Positions 8,947 through 17,247 of a stretch of DNA of 64,000 bases are shown piece after piece (the stretch's first letter is position 1; each line of letters opens with the position of its first letter). This DNA is from Paenibacillus ottowii. GTDB taxonomy: Bacteria; Bacillota; Bacilli; Paenibacillales; Paenibacillaceae. Under the pieces are notes generated by a model. It worked only from the letters and a program-made list of their open reading frames with translations. It ran no database searches and was not told the DNA's origin. Where the stretch lies: positions 1 to 64,000 of the forward strand of contig NZ_VIJZ01000013.1 in assembly GCF_006874425.1 (NCBI RefSeq). The letters are read 5' to 3'. The translations under genes were made by a program, and so were the position numbers.

Positions 8947-10368
8947 ATGATGGCTTATAAAGACTTTCGCGATTTTCTAAACACCCTGGAAAAGGAGGGA
9001 CAATTACTCACGATCAGCGATGAGGTAAAGCCGGAGCCAGACCTGGCAGCCGCTAACAGAGCATTAAACAACCTTGGAGATAAGACGCCTGCTCTCTTTT
9101 TCAACAACATCTATGGATATACGGATGCTCGTATTGCTATGAATGTGATGGGCTCCTGGCCCAATCATGCCCTCATGATGGGAATGCCCAAAAATACGCC
9201 GCTCAAGGAGCAGTTTTTTGAATTTGCCAGACGCTATGAACAATTTCCGATGCCTGTGAAGCGGGAAGAAACCGCTCCTTTTCATGAAGTCGAGATTACA
9301 GAGGATATTAATTTGTTTGATATTTTGCCGTTGTTTCGTTTGAACCAGGGAGACGGAGGATTTTATCTGGACAAAGCAATTTTAGTTTCACGCGATCTGG
9401 ATGACCCGGATACCTATGGCAAGCAAAATGTTGGCTTGTACCGGATGCAGGTAAAAGGCAAGAACCGTTTGGGCATCCAGCCTGTACCACAGCATGATAT
9501 TGCGATCCATATCCGTCAGGCTGAGGAGCGCGGCGAAAATCTGAAGGTGGCTATTGCCCTCGGATGTGAGCCTGTGATTACAACGGCTGCTTCTACGCCG
9601 CTGCTGTACGATCAATCCGAATATGAGATGGCGGGCGCCATTCAGGGCGAGCCTTATCGTGTGGTCAAAGCGAAGGATGCAGACCTGGATCTGCCTTGGG
9701 GAGCCGAGGTCATTTTGGAAGGCGAAGTGTTAGCAGGTGAACGTGAGTATGAAGGTCCATTCGGTGAATTCACAGGTCACTATTCCGGCGGTCGCGCGAT
9801 GCCAGTCATTCAGATTAATCGTGTATATCACCGCAAACAGCCTATCTTTGAGCATCTGTACATCGGGATGCCTTGGACGGAAACGGATTATATGATCGGT
9901 GTGAATACAAGTGTACCGTTGTTTCAGCAGCTTAAGGATGCTTTTCCTAATGAAATCGTAGCCGTTAATGCCATGTATACGCATGGGCTGGTCGCTATTA
10001 TTTCCACGAAAACCCGGTATGGCGGCTTTGCGAAGGCTGTGGGAATGCGTGCGTTAACGACTCCGCATGGATTGGGGTATTGCAAGCTGGTGATTGTGGT
10101 GGATGAGGAGGTCGATCCGTTCAATCTGCCACAGGTCATGTGGGCTTTATCCACCAAACTGCATCCGAAGCATGATGCTGTGATTGTTCCTGGCTTGTCT
10201 ATTTTACCGCTTGACCCCGGCTCTGATCCGGCAGGTATGACGCACAAAATGATACTGGATGCGACGACACCTGTAGCACCGGATATTAGAGGCCATTACT
10301 CGCAGCCGCTCGATTCCCCGCTGGGTGTAGCGGAATGGGAGAAAAAGTTGAGCCAAATGCTTCGCTAA
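8947..10368 (+). CDS. bsdC: UbiD-family phenolic acid decarboxylase (BsdC)
   Basis: 473 aa, full UbiD length. Contains the Mn2+/prFMN region (ENLKVAIALGCEP, EYEGPFGEFTGHYSGG with catalytic Glu) and the C-terminal trimerisation/lid segment. AAGGAG precedes tandem ATGs at 8947 and 8950; either may be used. Catalyses non-oxidative decarboxylation of hydroxybenzoates or related phenolic acids using prenyl-FMN from the preceding gene. Exact substrate unknown (vanillate or 4-hydroxybenzoate in B. subtilis BsdBCD). Confidence 0.95.
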   Translation: MMAYKDFRDFLNTLEKEGQLLTISDEVKPEPDLAAANRALNNLGDKTPALFFNNIYGYTDARIAMNVMGSWPNHALMMGMPKNTPLKEQFFEFARRYEQFPMPVKREETAPFHEVEITEDINLFDILPLFRLNQGDGGFYLDKAILVSRDLDDPDTYGKQNVGLYRMQVKGKNRLGIQPVPQHDIAIHIRQAEERGENLKVAIALGCEPVITTAASTPLLYDQSEYEMAGAIQGEPYRVVKAKDADLDLPWGAEVILEGEVLAGEREYEGPFGEFTGHYSGGRAMPVIQINRVYHRKQPIFEHLYIGMPWTETDYMIGVNTSVPLFQQLKDAFPNEIVAVNAMYTHGLVAIISTKTRYGGFAKAVGMRALTTPHGLGYCKLVIVVDEEVDPFNLPQVMWALSTKLHPKHDAVIVPGLSILPLDPGSDPAGMTHKMILDATTPVAPDIRGHYSQPLDSPLGVAEWEKKLSQMLR

Positions 10369-10409
10369 ATATTTTTAAAAACAAAGAAAGATTAAAGGAG
10401 TGCTGACAG

Positions 10410-10634
10410 ATGCATATTTGTCCCCGTTGTGAGTCCAATCGTTCAGAAGTCGTTTCCCATTCGCCGGTTAAAGGTGCCTGGGAGGTTTTGTTGTGCCCTG
10501 TATGCCTGTTCACATGGCGAACCTCAGAACCGGATAGCATTACTGATCCAGCAAAGTATAAATCGGCGTTCAAGGTAAACCCTCAAGAAATTCCGAATGC
10601 TGCTCATGTTCCTCCTATTCCAGAGCGGATATAG
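10410..10634 (+). CDS. bsdD: Small decarboxylase subunit BsdD
   Basis: 74 aa with two CxxC pairs, CPRC (4-7) and CPVC (29-32), giving a zinc-ribbon-like small protein. It sits 41 bp after bsdC with AAAGGAG upstream, matching the third gene of B. subtilis bsdBCD (yclD) and its enterobacterial relatives. Its exact biochemical role is unclear even in characterised systems; it is reported to be needed for activity of the gallate/vanillate-type decarboxylases. Confidence 0.88.
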   Translation: MHICPRCESNRSEVVSHSPVKGAWEVLLCPVCLFTWRTSEPDSITDPAKYKSAFKVNPQEIPNAAHVPPIPERI

Positions 10635-10706
10635 GGTCGTTCGTAAGCAGCCGTGAATTATGGTAACTTTGAAGTTATAAGCCAAATGTAAAGGGGATTA
10701 TACATC

Positions 10707-11168
10707 ATGCAGATACCAAGGATTAGTAAGGATCTGTTCACGCTGCTGGACGGCAAGGTATTGGAGGATAAGCAGCATGAAGCCATGATGCTGCTGACGG
10801 TCACGGAGGATCAGTGGCCGCACATAGCGATGATTAGTGTGGGCGAGGTTGTAGCGCTGGACGAGGGGAATTTGCGTCTGGCACTATGGCCGGGTACGAC
10901 TACGACGGGTAACATGATCCGTACCGGGAAGGCGACACTTGCCGTGTTTACCGGGGGAAAGGCGCATTATGTGCGATTGTCGCTGGAACATCTGCCTGCT
11001 TTGCCCGGGGCCAAGCATGTGCGTGAGCGATTTGCGGCACGGGTTTTCGCTGCCCGAGAGGATTCAGCCCAATATGCAGATATCTTGACAGGTGTCACGG
11101 TTCGTCTCAAGGAACCGGAATCGGTGATCCATCGCTGGAAGGAAACGGTGGCTGAACTGTTAATGTAA
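10707..11168 (+). CDS. Pyridoxamine 5'-phosphate oxidase-fold family protein
   Basis: 153 aa with the split-barrel flavin-binding pattern: strand HEAMMLLTVTEDQWPHIAMI, then LRLALWPGTTTTGNMIRTGK, where substrate/flavin contacts occur in the family. AAAGGGGA lies upstream of ATG. It follows the bsd operon by 72 bp on the same strand and may be co-transcribed. A flavin or F420/heme binding role is typical; the substrate is not evident. Confidence 0.8.
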   Translation: MQIPRISKDLFTLLDGKVLEDKQHEAMMLLTVTEDQWPHIAMISVGEVVALDEGNLRLALWPGTTTTGNMIRTGKATLAVFTGGKAHYVRLSLEHLPALPGAKHVRERFAARVFAAREDSAQYADILTGVTVRLKEPESVIHRWKETVAELLM

Positions 11169-11232
11169 AGCCATCTGATTATGACAAATAATCTATGTAT
11201 TTACCAAGTTTACCGTTAAAATAAATGCGTGG

Positions 11233-11246
11233 AATAAGCGCTTACA
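11233..11246. promoter_or_regulatory. Possible catabolite-responsive element (cre)
   Basis: AATAAGCGCTTACA matches the CcpA cre consensus TGWAANCGNTNWCA at 12 of 14 positions, missing the first two bases. It lies 87 bp before the serine hydrolase start. Single match, not tested. Confidence 0.35.
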
Positions 11247-11332
11247 AGGAATCGTGCTGAGTTTGTTGGAACAAGAAATTAGAGCGCGAGGGGAAGCTTG
11301 TTTCTTTTGAAGGAAAAATAGGAGGGATGAAT

Positions 11333-12493
11333 ATGTCTCGTTTTGACAAGGTAGATCAGCTATTGAAGCATTTCGTAGCAAATGGGCCGGCAGGTTGCGG
11401 TTGTGCCATTGCCCAGAATGGCAAAGTGTTGTATGAAGGGTATCATGGATATGCTGATCTGGAAGCCCAAAGACCAATCACTGAGGATACAGTGTATCGC
11501 TTGTTTTCCATGACAAAGGTCGTTGTCTGTGCGGCTGCACTTATGCTGTACGAACGTGGGCAATTTTTGTTGAATGAGCCTTTATATGAATATCTTCCCG
11601 AATTTCGTAATGCGCATGTATTCAAAACCGCTCCTAACGGATACACCTACGTGGATAAGGCAGAAAAACCCATTTTAATTAAGCATATATTCAATATGAA
11701 TATAGGTCTTCCTTACGCTTCCGAGTCTTCAGAAACAGGAAAAGCTATGCAGAAGGCCATTGCAGGATTAAAGGAAAAGCAGGGGAAGTATGACCTGCGC
11801 ACAGAAATTAAAGCGCTTTCTGGAGTTCCGCTTGCATTTGAACCGGGAACACGATGGTTATATGGATATGGGCACGATCTTGTTGCGGGTCTTATTGAAG
11901 TGATTTCGGGTAAATCAGTAGGACAATTCCTAAAGGATGAAATATTCGACCCGCTTGGAATGAACAACACAGGCTACCGCTATCGTGGAGATATTGAATC
12001 GCGGATGGCTTCCATGTATCAACGGACAGACGCCGGAAAACTTGAAAAAATTGAGGGTTTTTTGGATGAATATCATCAGTCAGATGCTATATATGAAGGT
12101 GGAGGCGCAGGATTATATTCGACGGTCACAGATTACCTCACATTTTCACAAATGATGTCAAATGGCGGCACGGTAAACGGAGTGAAGCTATTGGGGAGAA
12201 AAACCATTGATTTAATGCGTACAAATCATTTGAATACAGCTCAGTTATCGGATTTCACCAATTCATACCATACGGGTTATGGCTATGGACTTGGTGTACG
12301 CACGTTAATGGATAAAGCGGCTGGGCATGCCAATAGCTCAATTGGGGAATTTGGTTGGTCGGGAATGGCGGGCACCTGGGTTTCTATAGATCCGAGCGAG
12401 CAGTTCTCCGTCGTTTATATGCATCAGCTTGATCCCAATATGGAAGAGTACCACCATCTGAGAATTCGTGCAGCAGCTTATAGCTGTCTGTAA
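11333..12493 (+). CDS. Serine hydrolase, class C beta-lactamase/esterase family
   Basis: 386 aa. Catalytic SxxK is SMTK at Ser59-Lys62; the second motif appears as YGYGHD in place of the usual YxN; the C-terminal block FGWSGMAGT replaces the KTG/HxG motif. No signal peptide, so probably cytoplasmic. These features point to an EstB-like esterase or D-amino-acid/peptide hydrolase rather than a true beta-lactamase. Start: AGGAGG sits only 1 nt from ATG 11327 but 7 nt from ATG 11333, so 11333 is preferred. Confidence 0.88.
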   Translation: MSRFDKVDQLLKHFVANGPAGCGCAIAQNGKVLYEGYHGYADLEAQRPITEDTVYRLFSMTKVVVCAAALMLYERGQFLLNEPLYEYLPEFRNAHVFKTAPNGYTYVDKAEKPILIKHIFNMNIGLPYASESSETGKAMQKAIAGLKEKQGKYDLRTEIKALSGVPLAFEPGTRWLYGYGHDLVAGLIEVISGKSVGQFLKDEIFDPLGMNNTGYRYRGDIESRMASMYQRTDAGKLEKIEGFLDEYHQSDAIYEGGGAGLYSTVTDYLTFSQMMSNGGTVNGVKLLGRKTIDLMRTNHLNTAQLSDFTNSYHTGYGYGLGVRTLMDKAAGHANSSIGEFGWSGMAGTWVSIDPSEQFSVVYMHQLDPNMEEYHHLRIRAAAYSCL

Positions 12494-12633
12494 ATGTTCC
12501 GATTCTAGTTAATAAGGACCAAATTTTCTCTAAAGTCTAAACTATTCTTTTCCATATGACGACATAAAACGTAGGTGTAGGGATTTTGCCAAATCCTTAA
12601 TTTTTAGCTTTGAAAATAGGAGGGAATTAGATT

Positions 12634-14970
12634 TTGAAGAAAAGATGGTCCGGTTTTCTGGCGTTGGTCATCCTGATTTCAAGTTTTACATCATATGCAG
12701 GGTTTGCATCTGCAGCAGAAGCGGTGCTTTCCAAGATTGTCCTTTCGTCTAACGAGGTAACTTTGCAACAGGGGGATACAGCTGCGTTGACGGCAACGGC
12801 TGTTTATAGCGATGGGACAACCTCAAATGTAACAGTAAGCACAGATTGGAAAAGTGATAATACATCTATTGCTACGGTGTACAATGGTACAGTTTCAGCC
12901 AAAGCTGAAGGGGAAGCCACTGTGATTGCGACCTATAAGGAGAAGGTACAATCCGTTCAGGTACATGTAACGAAAAAGGTTAAGGCGCTGACATCCAGTG
13001 TACAAAGCCTGAGCCTGCGTTCAAGCGGCACAGGACAGATTGATCTGACAGCGACTTACAGTGATAATACAACAGCTCAGGTTTCAGGTGATGCGGCCTG
13101 GACTTCGGATAATCAGAAGGTAGCGACTGTAGTCAACGGATTAGTTACTGCTCAGGGAGCAGGTTCAGCTAATATTAAGGCTGTATATGGACAACAGACC
13201 GTAACGATTGCTGTACAGGTGGAGCAGGTTAAACGGCTGGATGCCAGTACATCAGAGGTTTCTCTTTTGTTAAAAGATACGGAGAAGGTTAAATTGACAG
13301 CCACGTTCCCGGATGGATCGACTCAGGATGTTACAGAGTCTGCCGAATGGAGCTCCAGCAATACAGCCGTGGCAGATGTTCTGAAAGGCACGATTACCGG
13401 CTATAGCACAGGGAAGGCGACAATTACAGGTAAATATGGCACGATGTCGGCTACGATTGCGGTGGATGTGGATCAGACGAATAAGCTGAAAGCCAGCGAA
13501 ACTAATATTTTTCTCCGTTTGGATGAATCTAAGAAAATACAGGTATCTGCTGTGTACCCGGATGGAACGGTAACAGATATCACAGATAAAGCTACTTGGA
13601 CATCAAGCGATGAAAAAATTGCAACAGTGAATAAAGGAACGATTATGGCCATTGGAGCGGGTTCGGCTACGGTGACCGCTAAGTATGGAGATAAGTCCGT
13701 TTCCATTAAAGCAGATGTCGAAACCTCTAGATTTCTGGATTTAAGCGAGGACAAGCTGAGCTTGAATGCTAAGGAATCCAAAAAGCTCAAGCTGACCGCA
13801 ACCTATGTAACAGGGACGGAAGAAGATATCACAAGTAAAGCAGAGTGGAAGTCCAGTAATGAAGATGTTGCTTTTGTCAGCGGGGGAGAAGTCACAGGTT
13901 ATAAAACAGGTGAGGCAACGATCACAGCTTCTTATGGCGGCAAAACAGCCACAGCTACCGTATCCGTAAACGTACCGGGTGATTTATCTTTGTCCTCTAA
14001 AACGGCAACGATAGATATTAATGAGGATTATACTGCGACTCTGACGGCTACTTATGCGGACGGGCGTAAGGAAGATGTTACAAAGGATGCAGAATGGACT
14101 TCAAGTGCAGAAGATATTGCTTCTGTGTCCAAGGGAACGATTACGGGTAAAGCGACTGGTAAAGCAGTGATTACAGCGACTTACAATGGCAAAAAACTGA
14201 CGATTAACGTGCAAGTAGGCCTTGTTGACCGTCTGGAAACCGATTCGCGTGTCATTGTGCTCGGTGCTCAGGAAACAAAGCAACTGAAAGTAACAGGCGT
14301 TAAGAGTGGCGGTACAAAAACAGATGTAACCAAGGATGCCACCTGGTCCACTAGCAACGTCAAGGTCGTTGAAGTTAGCGAAGGTTTGATTAAAGCGAAT
14401 GCCAACGGTAAGGCAACGGTCACGGCTTCCTATGGCAAGCAAACCATTACGTTTACGGTAGAAGTAGATGTAGCGCAAAAGATTGAAGCGGATGCCATCG
14501 CGTTATCCCTCAAATCTGGAGACCAAAAAACCATTTCCATTGTGGTTAAATCCAGTGATGGTAAAGAAAAGGATGTTACGACCCAAGCGGAATGGAAAAC
14601 ATCCAATTATAGGGTCGCCACTGTCAAAAAGGGTCAGGTTACCGCAGTTAGTTATGGTAAAGCTAACATTCAGGCGAAGTTCGGCGGGAAAGTGATCAGC
14701 GTGCCTGTAGATGTTGATACGCTTAAATATTTGCAAACGGACGAAGTCGCTTTGACCTTGAAGGCGGGGCAGCTGGCTAAGGTTACGGCTACAGCGACAT
14801 ATAAGGATGAGTCGGAGAAGGATGTCTCCAAGCCGGCTGTCTGGTCCTCGTCCAGAATTATTGTTGCGACCGTCAAAGACGGTAACATTAAGGCACAGGG
14901 CAAGGGCAAAGCTGTAATTACCGTAAAATATGCAGGTAAAATGACGAAGGTACAGGTAACTGTCCAGTAA
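12634..14970 (+). CDS. Secreted protein of nine tandem Big2 (bacterial Ig-like) domains
   Basis: 778 aa from a TTG start with AGGAGGG 9 nt upstream. Signal peptide in the first about 30 residues (KKR, hydrophobic core, FASAAEA cleavage region). The rest is nine consecutive Big2 repeats of about 81-84 aa, each with the pattern L.l.....kLtAtY.DG...DVT..A.WtSs...vAtV..G.itg...GkatItA.YGgk. There is no enzymatic domain, sortase signal, SLH domain or membrane anchor; it ends on the last strand of repeat nine. Likely an extracellular structural or carbohydrate/surface-binding protein. Monocistronic, closed by its own terminator. Confidence 0.92.
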   Translation: MKKRWSGFLALVILISSFTSYAGFASAAEAVLSKIVLSSNEVTLQQGDTAALTATAVYSDGTTSNVTVSTDWKSDNTSIATVYNGTVSAKAEGEATVIATYKEKVQSVQVHVTKKVKALTSSVQSLSLRSSGTGQIDLTATYSDNTTAQVSGDAAWTSDNQKVATVVNGLVTAQGAGSANIKAVYGQQTVTIAVQVEQVKRLDASTSEVSLLLKDTEKVKLTATFPDGSTQDVTESAEWSSSNTAVADVLKGTITGYSTGKATITGKYGTMSATIAVDVDQTNKLKASETNIFLRLDESKKIQVSAVYPDGTVTDITDKATWTSSDEKIATVNKGTIMAIGAGSATVTAKYGDKSVSIKADVETSRFLDLSEDKLSLNAKESKKLKLTATYVTGTEEDITSKAEWKSSNEDVAFVSGGEVTGYKTGEATITASYGGKTATATVSVNVPGDLSLSSKTATIDINEDYTATLTATYADGRKEDVTKDAEWTSSAEDIASVSKGTITGKATGKAVITATYNGKKLTINVQVGLVDRLETDSRVIVLGAQETKQLKVTGVKSGGTKTDVTKDATWSTSNVKVVEVSEGLIKANANGKATVTASYGKQTITFTVEVDVAQKIEADAIALSLKSGDQKTISIVVKSSDGKEKDVTTQAEWKTSNYRVATVKKGQVTAVSYGKANIQAKFGGKVISVPVDVDTLKYLQTDEVALTLKAGQLAKVTATATYKDESEKDVSKPAVWSSSRIIVATVKDGNIKAQGKGKAVITVKYAGKMTKVQVTVQ

Positions 14971-14990
14971 TCTGTAATCGATTGAAAAGA

Positions 14991-15039
14991 AAAGGAGCAA
15001 GCATGTCGTCCCTAGACGTATGCTTGCTCCTTTATTTTT
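14991..15039. terminator. Terminator between Big2 gene and sdaAA
   Basis: AAAGGAGCAAGCAT and ATGCTTGCTCCTTT form a 14-bp perfect stem around a 15-nt loop, followed by ATTTTTA. It can serve both convergent genes. Confidence 0.9.
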
Positions 15040-15129
15040 AAGGGCGAATTCTCTTTCCCTTGGAGAATGTAGGGGAGAAATATTCGTCTTGTTTTATAGA
15101 GGAAAAGTAGTTGGTTTAAAGCTTAGAAG

Positions 15130-16029
15130 CTACGACTTATCTTTCTTGGCCAGTGTGTTGAGTGTAAGGGATTCGGTCAAACGCTTGCCGGTCGGTGTCT
15201 GGGCCAAGCCGCCTTTGGCGGTCTCGCGATGCTTCGACGGCATTGCGCTGCCGACTTCAAGCATCACGTCAATGACTTCGTCAGACGGAATGGCGCTGCG
15301 CACTCCCGCCAAAGCCATATCCGCTGCGGCAAGTGCAGTCACGGCGCCCAGCCCGTTGCGCACGATGCACGGAATCTCGACGAGCCCGGCAACGGGGTCG
15401 CAAATCAGACCGAGCGTGTTCTTGAGCGCTAGGCCTACAGCGTGGACGGCCTGTTCAGGCGTGCCGCCGCGCAGCTCGACCATTGCACCGGCGGCCATCC
15501 CAATGGCTGATCCAATCTCAGCCTGACAGCCTCCCTCCGCGCCGGAAATGAAAGAATTGTTGGCGATGACGTAGCCAATAGCTCCGGCTGCGAACAAGCC
15601 GTACACCATATGCTCGTCATCCCAGCCAAAACGTTCCTGCGCACTAATGAACACGCCAGGGATGACGCCGCAAGAGCCAGCAGTGGGTGTGGCGACAATG
15701 CGTCCCATGGACGCATTCACCTCAGACACGGAGAGTGCATAAGCCATGGCGAGCGCGGAGGCGTCGCCGGAGCAGGTCTCCCCTGTCCGCAGATACTCGG
15801 CCAGACGCTTGCCGTCCCCGCCCGTCAATCCACTGCGGGATACGGTGTCTTGCGTCTGACCACGATGAACGGCTTCCTTCATGACTTCATAATAATCAGA
15901 CATTTGGCGGAAGATTTCTTCTTCCGTTGTATCCGTCTCTTGTATTTGTTCTTGAATCATTAGGCGGCCAATCGTGGTGGATTCCTCAGCGCATATCGCG
16001 CTGATTTCATGCAGATGGCTAAACCGCAT
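15130..16029 (-). CDS. sdaAA: L-serine dehydratase, iron-sulfur-dependent, alpha subunit
   Basis: 299 aa. Shows the conserved SDH alpha motifs, including cysteine sites in AGSCGVIPG, EGGCQAEIG and LICDPVAGLVEIPCIVRN that ligate the 4Fe-4S cluster. AAAGGAG precedes ATG 16029. It converts L-serine to pyruvate and ammonia together with the beta subunit, whose gene overlaps it by 11 bp upstream. The operon is preceded by a glycine riboswitch, so serine breakdown appears tied to glycine level. Confidence 0.96.
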   Translation of the reverse strand: MRFSHLHEISAICAEESTTIGRLMIQEQIQETDTTEEEIFRQMSDYYEVMKEAVHRGQTQDTVSRSGLTGGDGKRLAEYLRTGETCSGDASALAMAYALSVSEVNASMGRIVATPTAGSCGVIPGVFISAQERFGWDDEHMVYGLFAAGAIGYVIANNSFISGAEGGCQAEIGSAIGMAAGAMVELRGGTPEQAVHAVGLALKNTLGLICDPVAGLVEIPCIVRNGLGAVTALAAADMALAGVRSAIPSDEVIDVMLEVGSAMPSKHRETAKGGLAQTPTGKRLTESLTLNTLAKKDKS

Positions 16030-16708
16030 CGGATTCAGCTCCTTTTTTCAGATTAATCATTTTAATTTCATACATATGAGGTATAGAACGCAGTTTGGCA
16101 ATCAGTTCAGCCGTAGGAGGACTGTCCGTTTCGATGGCGGTAAGTGCTTCACCATCTCGGCCTTTGCGATCCACATGCATATAGGCAATGTTAATGTCAG
16201 CAGCGCCCAATGCTGAAGTCACCGCACCTAATGTACCGGGCTTATCCGAGTGGAGAAGCACCAACGTAGGCAGTTCTCCGGTCAGGTTAACTCGGAATTC
16301 GTTGAGCTGCTGGACATGGATACTGCCGCCTCCGATGGAGGAGCCGAGCAGGGTGCGCTGATCCTCGCCTTTCCATAGCTCGAAACGGACGGTGTTCGGA
16401 TGGGGCGCAGGGAGTCCGCTAACGGCAAATTCTACGGCCATTCCAGCCTGCTCCGCCCATTGCTCGGCATCGGGAATCCGGTGATCGTCCGTATCGTAAT
16501 TGAGCAGGCCTGCGATGAGTGCCAGGTCGGTACCGTGTCCTTTGTACGTGTCGGCGAAGGAGCCGTACAGTGTCATGCGGGCGCGGTCAGGCTGCGCCCC
16601 GAGCCAGTGCCGGGCAACGCGTGCAAGCCGCACCGCCCCGGCGGTATGTGAGCTGGAGGGTCCGGTCATGGCCGGACCGATAATGGAAAATACATCTTTG
16701 AAACGCAT
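16019..16708 (-). CDS. sdaAB: L-serine dehydratase, beta subunit
   Basis: 229 aa from ATG 16708, chosen because AGGGGG lies 7 nt upstream. N-terminal SDH_beta motif SIIGPAMTGPSSSHTAGAVR; C-terminal ACT domain (about 150-222, TLVLLHSDKPGTLGAVTSAL). First gene of a two-gene operon with sdaAA. Expression is expected to rise with glycine through the upstream tandem aptamer. Confidence 0.96.
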   Translation of the reverse strand: MRFKDVFSIIGPAMTGPSSSHTAGAVRLARVARHWLGAQPDRARMTLYGSFADTYKGHGTDLALIAGLLNYDTDDHRIPDAEQWAEQAGMAVEFAVSGLPAPHPNTVRFELWKGEDQRTLLGSSIGGGSIHVQQLNEFRVNLTGELPTLVLLHSDKPGTLGAVTSALGAADINIAYMHVDRKGRDGEALTAIETDSPPTAELIAKLRSIPHMYEIKMINLKKGAESDAV

Positions 16709-16805
16709 GGTGTGGCCCCCTGTATGTTCTACTACCATAGTATATTGTATTTTCGCGTCTTTGCGCGGATATGACGGTTCCTGATGCTGACGTACGATGT
16801 GAGCA

Positions 16806-17031
16806 CAAAAAAGGACAGGATAAGGAAATTTCCCTTATCTCTGTCCTCGTTACCTGAGAGTTTCGTGCGGTGTCCATACCGCCTTACCCCTTGGGTGGCT
16901 TGCGCTCTCTCCAGAGTTGCGTCAGATGACGATACATGGACCTGAGAGATTATCCGCCAGCCGGGTGCTGGCGGCTTGCTCCTTCGGTGCCGCCAGCGTG
17001 TAAGCCTCTGGACAGACTCTCCCGTCATCTT
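16806..17031 (-). ncRNA. Tandem glycine riboswitch (gcvT motif) with terminator
   Basis: On the minus strand two glycine aptamers follow each other. Aptamer 1 (about 16924-17031) has P1 arms GATGACG/CGTCATC, GGGAGAG and ATCTCTCAGG. Aptamer 2 (about 16839-16917) has GGAGAGAGCGCAAGCC, CACCCAAGGGGTAAG and AACTCTCAGGTAACGAGGAC. A terminator hairpin (GGACAGAGATAAGG, AAATTT, CCTTATCCTGTCC, T-run) at 16806-16847 shares its CAGAG with the P1 3' strand of aptamer 2. Glycine binding should hold P1 and block the terminator, giving an ON switch for sdaAB-sdaAA. Confidence 0.93.
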
Positions 17032-17247
17032 CATTCGCGTATACCGTTCTACATATCTTCCTTAGCGTAATGTATGCCGCGCTCGCTGTCAATGCAGAGT
17101 TCGATTTTTACATAAACAGGTGTGTTTCCAATAAAAAAGATTAAAATTTACATAATTATGGATCAAACCAGGAAGGAATTAGAAGATTGATAGCTAATCT
17201 GATAGAGGACAAGTACATTTATGGAATTATAGGAGGGATATTGACGT

